NCBI GenBank assembly: GCA_963999645.1 | Contig: CAXEUY010000006.1 | Location: 1 to 64,000 of the forward strand | DNA: 64,000 bases | Direction of reading: 5' to 3' | Source of the DNA: MedAcidi-G1 sp002294285 | GTDB taxonomy: Bacteria; Actinomycetota; Acidimicrobiia; Acidimicrobiales; MedAcidi-G1 | In this document: positions 42,145 to 51,137 of the stretch, one piece after another | Position numbering within the stretch: the stretch's first letter is position 1 | How the letters are laid out: every line of letters starts with the position of its first letter | Position numbers and translations under genes: made by a program | The notes under the pieces: generated by a model | Databases searched by the model: none | Told to the model about the DNA's origin: nothing | What the model saw: only the letters and a program-made list of their open reading frames with translations

Positions 42145-43548
42145 TTAATTACGACAAACATTGTCAGCAACTGCAGCTTTTGCAACAGCATCGGCAACTT
42201 TATAAGGCACTGACTTATCAAAAACCGAGGGAACAATAAACTCCGGACTTAGTTCTTTTTCAGAAATTGAATCTGCTATCGCTTGCGCTGCAGATAATTT
42301 CATATTTTCAGTAATTTCAGTTGCACCTACATCTAAAGCACCTCGAAAAATACCAGGGAAAGCCAAAACATTATTAATTTGATTCGGATAATCACTTCTT
42401 CCGGTTGCCATCACAGCTGCAAGACCATCAGCTTCTTCAGGACGAATTTCAGGATCTGGGTTAGCCATTGCAAAAACAATAGGATCTGAAGCCATATTCC
42501 TAAGATCGCTAGCATCGATCAGCCCTGGTCCACTTAGACCTATAAAAATATCTGACCCCTTAATAACTTCATTCAAAGTGCCCATTTTTCTATCTGGATT
42601 TGTGTTCTCAGCAAACCATTCTTTAGCAACGTTTAAATTGTCTCTTCCTTTATAAACAGAGCCCGTTCGGTCAACACCTACTATCTCTCCAACTCCAGCA
42701 CCAATCAATATTTTTCCCACAGCGACTCCTGCGGCACCCATACCTGCAATTACAACAGACTGATTTTCAATATTTTTACCAGTCAAACGGAGTGCATTCC
42801 AAAGAGCGGCAAGAGTAACTACAGCTGTTCCATGTTGATCATCATGAAAAACCGGAATATCAAGAGCTTCTTGTAAAGCTTCTTCAACTTCAAATGCTGC
42901 AGGCGCAGCAATATCTTCTAAATTTATTCCTCCAAAAGAAGGCGCTAATTTTTTAACTGCTTCAATTATCTCATACGAATCACTTACATCTAAACAAATT
43001 GGAAAAGCATCTACCCCAGCAAATTCTTTGAACAGTAAAGCCTTTCCTTCCATTACAGGTAAAGATGCTTCAGGTCCTATATCTCCTAATCCGAGAACTG
43101 CTGTCCCGTCGGTAACTATGGCAACTGTATTTTTCTTAATCGTCAGATCATGAACTCGGGATTGATCTTCATGAATAGCCATGCAGACCCTTGCCACACC
43201 CGGCGTATAAGCCATTGAAAGATCATGATTATCAGAAATTTCTGTTAGAGGTAAAACTTCTATTTTTCCGCCCTTATGCATCTCAAATGTTCGATCATGC
43301 CAAGACAGCAACTCAACACCTTCTAATTGTTTTATATGTGAAATAACCGAATCAACATGATCTTCATCTCTGCAATTCACTACAACATCATTAGTTAATA
43401 TTTCACCCCTGACATCAAACCCACCCATTGAAACAATATTCGCGCCAGCCTCTCCAACAGCTGTAGCAAACCTCCCCAAAGTATTTGGGACATTTTGAAG
43501 TTCTACTTTTAGATAAATGGAATAAGCGGCAGTAGGTAGATACGGCAT
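42145..43548 (-). CDS. NAD(P)-dependent malic enzyme with N-terminal ACT domain
   Basis: Oxidatively decarboxylates malate to pyruvate. Residues about 8-90 form an ACT domain (YLKVELQNVPNTLGRFATAVGEAGANI), a likely amino-acid sensor. The malic core (about 95-460) carries SMAYTPGVARVC, IVTDGTAVLGLGDIGPEASLPVMEGKALL (catalytic Lys and metal site region), HDDQHGTAVVTLA and the NAD-binding IAGMGAAGVAVGKIL. At 467 residues it is longer than minimal bacterial enzymes because of the ACT module. It is in a purB-pyrE-malic-HAD gene run on the minus strand, which may be one operon. Confidence 0.94.
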   Translation of the reverse strand: MPYLPTAAYSIYLKVELQNVPNTLGRFATAVGEAGANIVSMGGFDVRGEILTNDVVVNCRDEDHVDSVISHIKQLEGVELLSWHDRTFEMHKGGKIEVLPLTEISDNHDLSMAYTPGVARVCMAIHEDQSRVHDLTIKKNTVAIVTDGTAVLGLGDIGPEASLPVMEGKALLFKEFAGVDAFPICLDVSDSYEIIEAVKKLAPSFGGINLEDIAAPAAFEVEEALQEALDIPVFHDDQHGTAVVTLAALWNALRLTGKNIENQSVVIAGMGAAGVAVGKILIGAGVGEIVGVDRTGSVYKGRDNLNVAKEWFAENTNPDRKMGTLNEVIKGSDIFIGLSGPGLIDASDLRNMASDPIVFAMANPDPEIRPEEADGLAAVMATGRSDYPNQINNVLAFPGIFRGALDVGATEITENMKLSAAQAIADSISEKELSPEFIVPSVFDKSVPYKVADAVAKAAVADNVCRN

Positions 43549-43583
43549 AAGGTTTAAGCCTACGAGATGTATTGGAAATACAG

Positions 43584-44132
43584 CTATTGATTTTCGTAAT
43601 TAAACCCTAATTCTGGGGCTGAAATTAAAGCATGAAAAGAAATACCCTCTTTTTCAGCCTCTGAAGCACAAGTGCCCCCCCGATCAACAACCGCAATAAT
43701 CATCACCGGCACCCCACCAAGTTCTCGTACTACTCTTGCGGCTTCAAGAGGAGAAGTTCCCCTTGTGACAGTATCTTCACAAATAACCACCCGATCGTTT
43801 AACTCTAAAGCACCAGCCAGCCTGCCTTTAACACCATGATCTTTCGATTCCTTTCTAATACTAAAGGAACGTAAAAACCTTCCATCTCTAGCAGCAGCAG
43901 CAGCAATTCCAAATGCAACTGGATCTGCGCCCGCAGTTAATCCACCAATTGCTTGAACATTCTCAGGTATAACTTCAAGAGCAGCTTGGGCTACCAACAA
44001 CATTCCCTCAGGTCTGCAAATTGTTTGTTTGGCATCACAAAACCAGTCGCTTTTACGCCCTGACTTTAAAACAAAATCACCTTCTTGGATCGAAAACTTT
44101 TTCAAATGAGCGATCAATCCATCTTTATCCAT
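43584..44132 (-). CDS. pyrE: Orotate phosphoribosyltransferase
   Basis: Converts orotate and PRPP to OMP in pyrimidine synthesis. The 182-residue type I PRTase has the PRPP motif VVICEDTVTRGTSPLEAARVV near residue 114-134, the early SGRKSDWFCDAKQTICRPEG block and GGLTAGADPVAFGIAAAAA. The segment RKESKDHGVKGRLAG is the flexible loop. Short but within the normal range. It lies 14 bp after purB on the same strand, and 35 bp before the malic enzyme gene. Confidence 0.95.
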   Translation of the reverse strand: MDKDGLIAHLKKFSIQEGDFVLKSGRKSDWFCDAKQTICRPEGMLLVAQAALEVIPENVQAIGGLTAGADPVAFGIAAAAARDGRFLRSFSIRKESKDHGVKGRLAGALELNDRVVICEDTVTRGTSPLEAARVVRELGGVPVMIIAVVDRGGTCASEAEKEGISFHALISAPELGFNYENQ

Positions 44133-44146
44133 AAAAGAAAATTACC

Positions 44147-45565
44147 TCAAATAATTGGTTCTGGTTTATAAGACGCCGCTAAAGGTCTATGTGTAACTAT
44201 GTCTGCAATTTTTTCTACAACCGACTGAACTTGATTCGGGGCATTACCTATCAAGACTTCTCTCTGATTAAACAATTGATTTATTTCGTTTTCTTCCAAT
44301 GGAAATCTGTCATCATTAGCAAGGAGGTATACAAAATCTAAATCAGCTGAAGCCTCTCTTCTAGATGCCGCCGATTTTCTAGCATGTTCACTAATAATCT
44401 CATGAGCAGTCTCCCTACCGACTCCTTTCTGTACAGCAGCCATAAGAAGTCGCGTAGTCGACAGATATGGAAGTTCTTCTAGTAACTCTTTCTCAATAAC
44501 TTCTGGAAATGGAACCAATTCGTCAAGCACGGTTATAAACGATTGAAACAAGCCATCAATGGTAAAAAATGAGTCTGGTAAAGCAACTCTTCTAACAACA
44601 GAACAACTTACATCTCCTTCATTCCACTGATCACCTACTAAACCACCAAACATTGACAAATAACCCTTAAGTATCACTGAAAGACCGCTTATCCTCTCAG
44701 AGGTTCGTGTATTTGTCTTATGAGGCATAGCTGATGAACCAACTTGTCCCTCTTGGAAACCTTCTGAAAGTAAATTATGTCCAGCCATTAATCTGATTGT
44801 CTTAGAAAAGTTTTCAGGTGCACTAGAGATCTGAACTAATGCAGCAATAACTTCAAAATCCAGTGACCGCGGGTACACCTGACCGACAGAGTCTAAAATC
44901 TCATCAAATTCCAGAATTTCTGCTAAACGCTTTTCAATCAGATCTACTTTTTCAAAGTTGCCTTCAAATAAGTCCAACAAATCTTGTTGAGTGCCTACAG
45001 CACCTTTAAGTCCTCTAAGTGGAAAATGATTGTATAAAAAATTTGCCTTGTTATAAGCATTGATAAGTTCTTCTGCTGTATTAGCAAATCTTTTACCAAG
45101 AGTCGTTGGCTGTGCTGCAACATTGTGTGTACGTCCCGTTAACATCAATGAAGAATTTTCAGCAGCAAGACGTCCCAATCTGCTCAATGAGGCTACAACC
45201 AAATCTAAAACTAAATCTAAGCTTTTTTTAATTTGTAACTGTTCGACATTTTCTGTCAAATCTCTAGATGTCATCCCTTTATGGACATGCTGATGTCCAG
45301 CTAATTCAGAGAATTCTTCTAAGCGAGCTTTAACATCATGACGAGTAATTTCTTCTCGCTTTCGAATCGAACCCAAATCGACTTTATGAATGGCTGATTC
45401 ATAGTCCTTGATTACCTGATCATCAATTTCAATTCCAAACTCTTTTTGTGCTTTTAGTACAGCAACCCATAGTTCTCGTTCGAGAATTACTCGCGATTCG
45501 GCTGACCAGATATCCACCATTTCCTGGCTTGCATAGCGACTAGCGAGAACATTTTCCACAATCAA
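44147..45565 (-). CDS. purB: Adenylosuccinate lyase
   Basis: Cleaves SAICAR and adenylosuccinate, releasing fumarate in purine synthesis. The 472-residue protein has the superfamily signature SSAMPHKTNTRTSERISG near residue 277, HVHKGMTSRDLTENVEQLQ (with the substrate His) near 93 and GRTHNVAAQPTTLGKRFA near 144. The start is uncertain: TTG at 45565 or GTG at 45559, both lacking a clear ribosome site. It lies downstream of purA (68-bp gap) on the same strand, so the two AMP-branch genes are adjacent. Confidence 0.96.
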   Translation of the reverse strand: MIVENVLASRYASQEMVDIWSAESRVILERELWVAVLKAQKEFGIEIDDQVIKDYESAIHKVDLGSIRKREEITRHDVKARLEEFSELAGHQHVHKGMTSRDLTENVEQLQIKKSLDLVLDLVVASLSRLGRLAAENSSLMLTGRTHNVAAQPTTLGKRFANTAEELINAYNKANFLYNHFPLRGLKGAVGTQQDLLDLFEGNFEKVDLIEKRLAEILEFDEILDSVGQVYPRSLDFEVIAALVQISSAPENFSKTIRLMAGHNLLSEGFQEGQVGSSAMPHKTNTRTSERISGLSVILKGYLSMFGGLVGDQWNEGDVSCSVVRRVALPDSFFTIDGLFQSFITVLDELVPFPEVIEKELLEELPYLSTTRLLMAAVQKGVGRETAHEIISEHARKSAASRREASADLDFVYLLANDDRFPLEENEINQLFNQREVLIGNAPNQVQSVVEKIADIVTHRPLAASYKPEPII

Positions 45566-45632
45566 AACGAATTCATTCTATCTTGACGGCATCAGCATTT
45601 GATCAAATAACACAAACCTTCATTTAACCGCG

Positions 45633-46913
45633 TCAATTTTGACGGCTGAAATATTGATGGCGTCCTGGTCCAACTCCAACTAAGTCAATAGGAATTTTTA
45701 AAAAATTCTCTATGAAATTCAAATAATTTTCAGCTTCTTCTGGAAGTTCAGATCTATTTTTTGTTTCTGACAAGTCACATTTCCAACCAGGAAATTCCTC
45801 ATAAATTGGAACCGCTTTACTTTGTAAAGACTGATTACTGGGCATCCAATCTAATCTTTCACCATCGACTTCATAAGCAACACAAACCTTAATAGTTTCC
45901 AAGTCATCCAAAACATCAAGTTTTGCAATTGCAAGCTCGGTTAAAGAATTCACACGATTTGCATAACTAAGCATTACCAAATCGAGCCAACCCACACGAC
46001 GTCTACGACCTGTATTGGTTCCGTATTCATGACCTATGTCAATAAGGTGTTCACCAACTTCATCAAACAGTTCTGCTACAAAAGGTCCGGCCCCAACTCG
46101 TGTTGTATATGCCTTGGTTATTCCTATTATTCGATCAATATCAAGTGGACCAACACCAGATCCGGTACAAGCTCCCCCTGCAACAGGATTTGAAGAAGTT
46201 ACAAAAGGATAGGTTCCATAATCTAAATCAAGGAATGTAGCTTGAGCTCCTTCGAGTAAGACTCGTCTCTTTGCTGACAACTCTTCGTTAACTAAAAGAA
46301 TGGTGTCTGCTATGTGAGGGACTATGCGGGGTGCATATTCGTCTAAATAAATCTTTGCAATTTGAGCTGGATCCATTGGTGAGTGATTAAAAACTTGAGT
46401 TAAAAGACCATTTATATAAGGCATCGTTGCTTCTAATTTCTGTGTAAAAACCTCACTATCGAGAAGATCTTGAACACGCAGGCCTATACGTAAAGCTTTG
46501 TCGGCGTATGCGGGACCGATACCACGTTTAGTTGTGCCAATTTTCTCATCGCCGAGATAATTCTCATAAAGCGCATCTAATTCTTGGTGATACGGAAGGA
46601 TTAGGTGTGAGTTACCACTAATGCGCAATTTTTTTGTACTAATTCCACGTGATTCAAGGGCATCAATTTCTTCAATCAAAACACCTGGATCAACTACAAC
46701 TCCATTTCCTATTACTGGCGTCACATGCTCTGACAAAATTCCACTTGGGATTAGCTGCAGAGCAAAAGTTTCTCCATCAACTACCAAGGTGTGTCCTGCA
46801 TTATGTCCACCTTGATAGCGAACAACCATCGACATGTCCTGAGCGACAAGATCGGTAAATTTACCCTTACCTTCATCACCCCATTGAGTTCCTACAACTA
46901 CTGTTGCGGGCAC
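45633..46913 (-). CDS. purA: Adenylosuccinate synthetase
   Basis: Joins IMP and aspartate with GTP to give adenylosuccinate. Diagnostic blocks are VVGTQWGDEGKGKFTDL (3-19), YQGGHNAGHTLVV, GTTKRGIGPAYADKALRIG near residue 127, LEGAQATFLDLDYGTYPFVTSSNP near 219 and TRVGAGPF(V)AEL near 271. At 426 residues it is normal length. The start is GTG at 46913, with AGGAGG 6 nt upstream. The 253-bp upstream interval (46914-47166) contains no gene that I can see but does contain an 11-bp inverted repeat. Confidence 0.97.
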   Translation of the reverse strand: MPATVVVGTQWGDEGKGKFTDLVAQDMSMVVRYQGGHNAGHTLVVDGETFALQLIPSGILSEHVTPVIGNGVVVDPGVLIEEIDALESRGISTKKLRISGNSHLILPYHQELDALYENYLGDEKIGTTKRGIGPAYADKALRIGLRVQDLLDSEVFTQKLEATMPYINGLLTQVFNHSPMDPAQIAKIYLDEYAPRIVPHIADTILLVNEELSAKRRVLLEGAQATFLDLDYGTYPFVTSSNPVAGGACTGSGVGPLDIDRIIGITKAYTTRVGAGPFVAELFDEVGEHLIDIGHEYGTNTGRRRRVGWLDLVMLSYANRVNSLTELAIAKLDVLDDLETIKVCVAYEVDGERLDWMPSNQSLQSKAVPIYEEFPGWKCDLSETKNRSELPEEAENYLNFIENFLKIPIDLVGVGPGRHQYFSRQN

Positions 46914-47039
46914 ATTAATCCTCCTAGATAGGGATTATTACTCGCTGATCTTAACCTAATCTTTCATTTTTTTCCGTTACTTATTTCACAACTTCAAAGA
47001 ATTAAACAGTAAATCCTTAGTTCATAGAACTAAAGATTT

Positions 47040-47066
47040 ACTTTTCCACATGGCCTGTGGAAAAGT
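47040..47066. promoter_or_regulatory. 27-bp inverted repeat with two DnaA-box-like sequences
   Basis: ACTTTTCCACA (47040-47050), spacer TGGCC, TGTGGAAAAGT (47056-47066): perfect 11-bp arms. Each arm holds TTTTCCACA, matching the relaxed DnaA-box consensus TTWTNCACA. There is no T-run, so an intrinsic terminator is unlikely. It lies between hspR and purA. Confidence 0.6.
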
Positions 47067-47166
47067 CTTCTATACCCTTTCAGACAAAGGGGTCAATTGT
47101 GGAATGAAATCTATTTGTAATCTTTTTTTACTAAATATTTGGGAGAAAATCTCCTAAAACTGCAGG

Positions 47167-47550
47167 TCAAGGCCTTTTCTGCTGCCGAAGTAAAGTGACA
47201 CTTTGCTGAATTGGAACAAGATCTCGTCGATACTGTCGATGCACTTCGGTCACCGCCTCAGCTATTTTATTTTTTGCTATCTCAAGTTCTCTATTTAGAC
47301 GAATTACTTCAGCTTCAAGTTCTAAAATGCGCTTAACTCCTTGCAAATTCAAACCATCAGAAGTTAAATCTGCAATCCTGCGGAGGAGTCTTATATCGGC
47401 ATCGCTGTACCTACGATTTCCTCCAGCTGTTCTAGCTGGATCTAGCAATCCGCGACTTTCATAAATACGTAAAGTTTGAGGATGCATCCCAGAAAGTTCA
47501 GCCGCAACTGAGATGACATAAACTGCTTGATCAGGTTGTGGTCGTTCCAT
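47167..47550 (-). CDS. hspR: Heat-shock repressor HspR (MerR family)
   Basis: A 127-residue MerR-type regulator with winged helix-turn-helix VISVAAELSGMHPQTLRIYESRGLL (about 11-35), AGGNRRYSDADIRLLRRI as wing and second helix, and a coiled-coil C-terminus. In actinobacteria HspR represses the dnaK operon with DnaK as co-repressor, binding HAIR elements. GGGGA lies 8-9 nt before the ATG at 47550, so the frame's earlier start at 47577 is rejected. It is the last gene of the dnaK-grpE-dnaJ-hspR run, 68 bp after dnaJ. Confidence 0.93.
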   Translation of the reverse strand: MERPQPDQAVYVISVAAELSGMHPQTLRIYESRGLLDPARTAGGNRRYSDADIRLLRRIADLTSDGLNLQGVKRILELEAEVIRLNRELEIAKNKIAEAVTEVHRQYRRDLVPIQQSVTLLRQQKRP

Positions 47551-47565
47551 ATATATTTTCCCCTG

Positions 47566-47594
47566 CTTGAGCGGCAAAACTCAACACACTCAAG
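47566..47594. promoter_or_regulatory. HAIR-like inverted repeats upstream of hspR
   Basis: CTTGAG (47566-47571) faces CTCAA (47580-47584) and CTCAAG (47589-47594). The HspR site HAIR is CTTGAGT-n7-ACTCAAG; here the first pair has spacing one base shorter, so the match is imperfect. The position, between dnaJ and the hspR start, suits local autoregulation. Confidence 0.35.
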
Positions 47595-47618
47595 ACACTA
47601 GCTTTTTTAATCAATTTT

Positions 47619-48506
47619 TTAATCCTTGGGCGAATTTTTTGACATCACATCAGCCAATTCTTCAACTAATGCCATTTCTTTCTCGTTCATTTCTGTTGGA
47701 ATTTGAACTTCGACTGTTACCAAGAGGTCTCCAACAACCTCAGACCTGGTAACTCCTCTTCCTTTTACTCTAAATGTTCTGCCATTTGGCGTTCCAGCAG
47801 GAATACGTAACTTGACTTTACTACCGTCCAGAGTGGTGACTTTTATCTCAGACCCAAGCGCAAGCTGGGGAAAAGTTACTGGAAAAATTAAGGTCAGATT
47901 ATTTCCATCACGTCCAAAAAGTTCATGTGGTTCTACCTCTACGATTACAAATAAGTCCCCAGGACCGGCAGGACCAGATTGACCTTTTCCTTTTACTCTT
48001 ACCCTTTGACCGTTCTCAACGCCAGCAGGAATCTTTACTTTTACGGATGTGGAACTTTTTCCTTCAATGTTTCCTAATGTCAAAGTCGTTGTAATGCCAT
48101 TAATAGCTTCCATAAATGAAAGAGAAAGGGAAGCTTCGAGATCTAAACCTCTTTGTCTGCCCATATTTGGTTGGTTCCCAAAAAAATTACCAAAAAGATC
48201 ACTTATGTCAAAAGGCATACCACCTGAACGAAAACTGCCAAAATCTGAATTGAAACCTGCGCCAACAGGACCTAAACGCCGAATCTCGTCATACTCAGAA
48301 CGTTTCTTTTCATCACCAATAACGTCATATGCAGCTGAAATTTCCTTAAACTTTCTCTCAGCTTCTTGATCATTAGGATTTGCATCCGGATGTAGCTTGC
48401 GGGCGAGTTTTCGGTATGTCTTTGTTATTTCCTTAGATGATGCAGTGTCTGAAACCCCGAGAATCTTATAAAAATCCTTTTCCAACCAATCTTTTTGAAC
48501 ACTCAC
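47619..48506 (-). CDS. dnaJ: DnaJ-type co-chaperone without zinc finger (CbpA-like)
   Basis: A 295-residue J-domain protein. The J domain (about 10-75, with HPDANPN as the HPD motif) is followed by a Gly/Phe-rich region (about 78-115), then the two C-terminal substrate-binding domains (VKVKIPAGVENGQRVRVKGKG onward). The four CxxCxGxG repeats of classical DnaJ are absent, making it a type II (CbpA-like) protein; it nevertheless sits in the dnaK operon. The start is GTG at 48506. GrpE lies 20 bp upstream. Confidence 0.95.
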   Translation of the reverse strand: MSVQKDWLEKDFYKILGVSDTASSKEITKTYRKLARKLHPDANPNDQEAERKFKEISAAYDVIGDEKKRSEYDEIRRLGPVGAGFNSDFGSFRSGGMPFDISDLFGNFFGNQPNMGRQRGLDLEASLSLSFMEAINGITTTLTLGNIEGKSSTSVKVKIPAGVENGQRVRVKGKGQSGPAGPGDLFVIVEVEPHELFGRDGNNLTLIFPVTFPQLALGSEIKVTTLDGSKVKLRIPAGTPNGRTFRVKGRGVTRSEVVGDLLVTVEVQIPTEMNEKEMALVEELADVMSKNSPKD

Positions 48507-48526
48507 TTAATATCTCGCTAATGCCA

Positions 48527-49135
48527 CTAGCCGCGTACTTTGACCATGGCAGGGCGAAGTATTTTACCTTCCCAAAAATATCCCTGTCTTAGCACTTCGA
48601 TTACTAACTGGCCTTCGTCTTCTTCATCTCCAGGTTCATGAGAAATAGCTTCATGGATGGACGGGTCAAATTTTTCTAAAGCTGTCCCAACAAGTTTTAA
48701 ACCTTCAACTTCTAAAGAGTCAATTAGTGCTTTTCTAATAGCCACCACATCATCAGCTCCTTGTGCAACAGCGGCATCACATGCATCGAGCACCGGAAGA
48801 AGTTTTTCAACTAAATCTCCACGCGCATGAATACGTGTTTCATCGATTCTTTTGTCTGTGCGCTTTTTGTAATTATCGAATTCAGCCTTGACACTTTGTA
48901 AGAGATTTAAATATTCATCACGTTCTAGCAATATTTCATCAATAGATATACCAGTCAAAGGTTCGATATCATCTACATCTTTCTCTATTTCGCTCTCTGC
49001 AGATGAATCGATTAAGTCATCGTCAGGTTTTTGTTCTGATTCCATTCCATTTGCTGCAATGTCTTGGCGTTGCTCTTCTGGAATTTCATGAGAAGTTTCA
49101 TTCTCATGTTTTTCTTCCGGTCCTAATGAATTCAC
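48527..49135 (-). CDS. grpE: Nucleotide exchange factor GrpE
   Basis: A 202-residue GrpE that releases ADP from DnaK. An acidic, low-complexity N-terminus (about 1-65) precedes the long helix (ERDEYLNLLQSVKAEFDNYKKRTDKR) and the beta domain ending FDPSIHEAISHEPGD...GQLVIEVLRQGYFWEGKILRPAMVKV, the family signature. The start is GTG at 49135, overlapping the dnaK stop by four bases, so the two are translationally coupled. Confidence 0.96.
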   Translation of the reverse strand: MNSLGPEEKHENETSHEIPEEQRQDIAANGMESEQKPDDDLIDSSAESEIEKDVDDIEPLTGISIDEILLERDEYLNLLQSVKAEFDNYKKRTDKRIDETRIHARGDLVEKLLPVLDACDAAVAQGADDVVAIRKALIDSLEVEGLKLVGTALEKFDPSIHEAISHEPGDEEDEGQLVIEVLRQGYFWEGKILRPAMVKVRG

Positions 49136-50940
49136 TGTTCATCTACAATTTCAGCATCTACAACATCATCATTTCCTGGACTTTGAGACTCGGAGTTTTC
49201 TTGAGCGGCAGATTCATAAATCCTTTGTCCAAATTCTTGACTAGCCATCATCAATGCTTCCGTAGAATTTTTTATTGCTTCGATATCGTCACTATCTAAC
49301 AATGATTTAAGTTCAGTCAATTTTTCCTGAACATTACTTTTCTCTTCTTCGGTAATGTTCTCGGCCTGCTCAGCGAGCATCTTTTCAGTTTGATACACAA
49401 GGTTGTCGGCATTATTTCTAATTTCAGCCTCTTCTCGTCTCGACTTGTCTTCTTCTGCATGAGTTTCGGCGTCTTGAACCATCTGATCAATAACATCTTT
49501 ATCCAAAGCTGACTGTCCTGTAATAGTCATCGACTGCTCATTGTTAGTAGCTTTATCTTTCGCCGAAACATGGACAATTCCATTTGCGTCAATGTCAAAA
49601 GTCACCTCTATCTGAGGCATTCCACGCGGTGCCGGAGGAATGTCAACCAATTGAAATTTTCCTAAAGTTTTATTGAACTGGGACATTTCTCTTTCACCTT
49701 GCAATACATGTATCTCTACAGATGGTTGACTATCTTCAGCTGTTGTAAAAATTTCTGACTTCTGTATAGGAATAGTTGTATTACGCTCAATAAGTTTTGT
49801 CATTACACCACCTTTTGTTTCTATTCCTAGGGATAGCGGTGTTACATCTAGTAATAGAACATCTTTAACTTCACCTACAAGAACACCAGCTTGAACAGCT
49901 GCACCAACAGCAACTACTTCGTCAGGATTTACATTTTTGCTGGGATCACTACCTGAAATTTCTTTTACTAGATCAACAACTGCAGGCATACGCGTAGAAC
50001 CTCCAACAAGTACTACGTGATCTATCTCACCTTTGCCTACATCTGCATCTGTAATTGCTTGCTCAAACGGACCACGGCATCTTTTCAAAAGTTCTGCGGT
50101 TAACTCATGAAATTTTGCTCTGGTTAATGAATAGTCCAAATGTAAAGGACCACCATCCGTAGCTGTAATAAAAGGAAGATTTATCTGTGTCTGCTGAACT
50201 TGTGACAATTCAATCTTGGCTTTTTCTGCTGCTTCCTTAAGACGTTGTGTTGCCATTGGGTCAGAAGATAAATCAACACCATGGTCGTTCTTGAATGAGT
50301 TGACTAACCATTCAATAATTGCTTCATCCCAATCATCTCCACCCAGATTTGTATCTCCATGTGTAGATTTGACTTCAAATACTCCATCACCTATTTCAAG
50401 AATAGAAACATCAAATGTTCCGCCTCCTAAATCAAAAACCAAAATTGTTTGATCAGAGTCTTCTTTGTCTAGGCCATAGGCCAATGCAGCAGCTGTAGGT
50501 TCATTAATTATTCTCAAAACTTCTAAGCCCGCTACTTGTCCCGCTTCTTTTGTTGCAGTTCTTTGAGCATCGTCAAAATATGCAGGGACTGTAATAACAG
50601 CTTCAGTAACAGGGGTTCCCAAATAGGCTTCTGCGTCTCTTTTCAATTTTTGTAGAGTTCTGGCAGAAATTTCTTGTGCTGTGTAACCCTTATCGTCTAT
50701 TTCTTTTTTCCACCCGGTTCCCATATGTCTTTTAACTGATCTGATCGTGCGATCTGGATTCGTAATTGCTTGTCTTTTCGCTACTTCCCCTACTAAAACT
50801 TCTCCATCTTTTGAAAAAGCAACAACAGAAGGAGTTGTGCGTGAACCTTCTGCATTTGCTATAACTACTGGATCACCGCCTTCAAGTACGCTCACGACTG
50901 AGTTAGTTGTACCTAAATCGATTCCTACAGCTTTACCCAT
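49132..50940 (-). CDS. dnaK: Molecular chaperone DnaK (Hsp70)
   Basis: The Hsp70 chaperone, 602 residues from the ATG at 50940 (MGKAVGIDLGTTNSVVSVLEGG). An earlier frame opening at 51003 is rejected because AGGAG lies 7 nt before 50940. Nucleotide-binding-domain signatures are IDLGTTNS, IFDLGGGTFDVSIL-like VFDLGGGTFDVSILEIG, and VLVGGSTRMPAV; DVTPLSLGIETKGGVM begins the substrate domain. It ends with an acidic tail. It heads a dnaK-grpE-dnaJ-hspR operon. The upstream 155 bp is shared with the divergent gpmA gene. Confidence 0.98.
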   Translation of the reverse strand: MGKAVGIDLGTTNSVVSVLEGGDPVVIANAEGSRTTPSVVAFSKDGEVLVGEVAKRQAITNPDRTIRSVKRHMGTGWKKEIDDKGYTAQEISARTLQKLKRDAEAYLGTPVTEAVITVPAYFDDAQRTATKEAGQVAGLEVLRIINEPTAAALAYGLDKEDSDQTILVFDLGGGTFDVSILEIGDGVFEVKSTHGDTNLGGDDWDEAIIEWLVNSFKNDHGVDLSSDPMATQRLKEAAEKAKIELSQVQQTQINLPFITATDGGPLHLDYSLTRAKFHELTAELLKRCRGPFEQAITDADVGKGEIDHVVLVGGSTRMPAVVDLVKEISGSDPSKNVNPDEVVAVGAAVQAGVLVGEVKDVLLLDVTPLSLGIETKGGVMTKLIERNTTIPIQKSEIFTTAEDSQPSVEIHVLQGEREMSQFNKTLGKFQLVDIPPAPRGMPQIEVTFDIDANGIVHVSAKDKATNNEQSMTITGQSALDKDVIDQMVQDAETHAEEDKSRREEAEIRNNADNLVYQTEKMLAEQAENITEEEKSNVQEKLTELKSLLDSDDIEAIKNSTEALMMASQEFGQRIYESAAQENSESQSPGNDDVVDAEIVDEQ

Positions 50941-51137
50941 GTTTTTCTCCTGATTTCTCATGATTATGAATTTCACAACAAAAGGTCTTTCCTTATGAAG
51001 CAAAATGTAATTTTATATCATATCTATACTATTTTCTAAGTAGGATCTACTATATAATCTTTAGTGGGGTATTAGCAACTTTTATTCTGTGTTTTTTGAG
51101 TAATGTTAAAGAAATAGAAAAAATAGCGGGTTTCTCG

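Noticed and set aside
47040..47066. Chromosome origin at the DnaA-box-like pair
   Set aside because: Only two boxes are seen, there is no AT-rich unwinding array beyond the background, and no dnaA, dnaN or gyrB is nearby.
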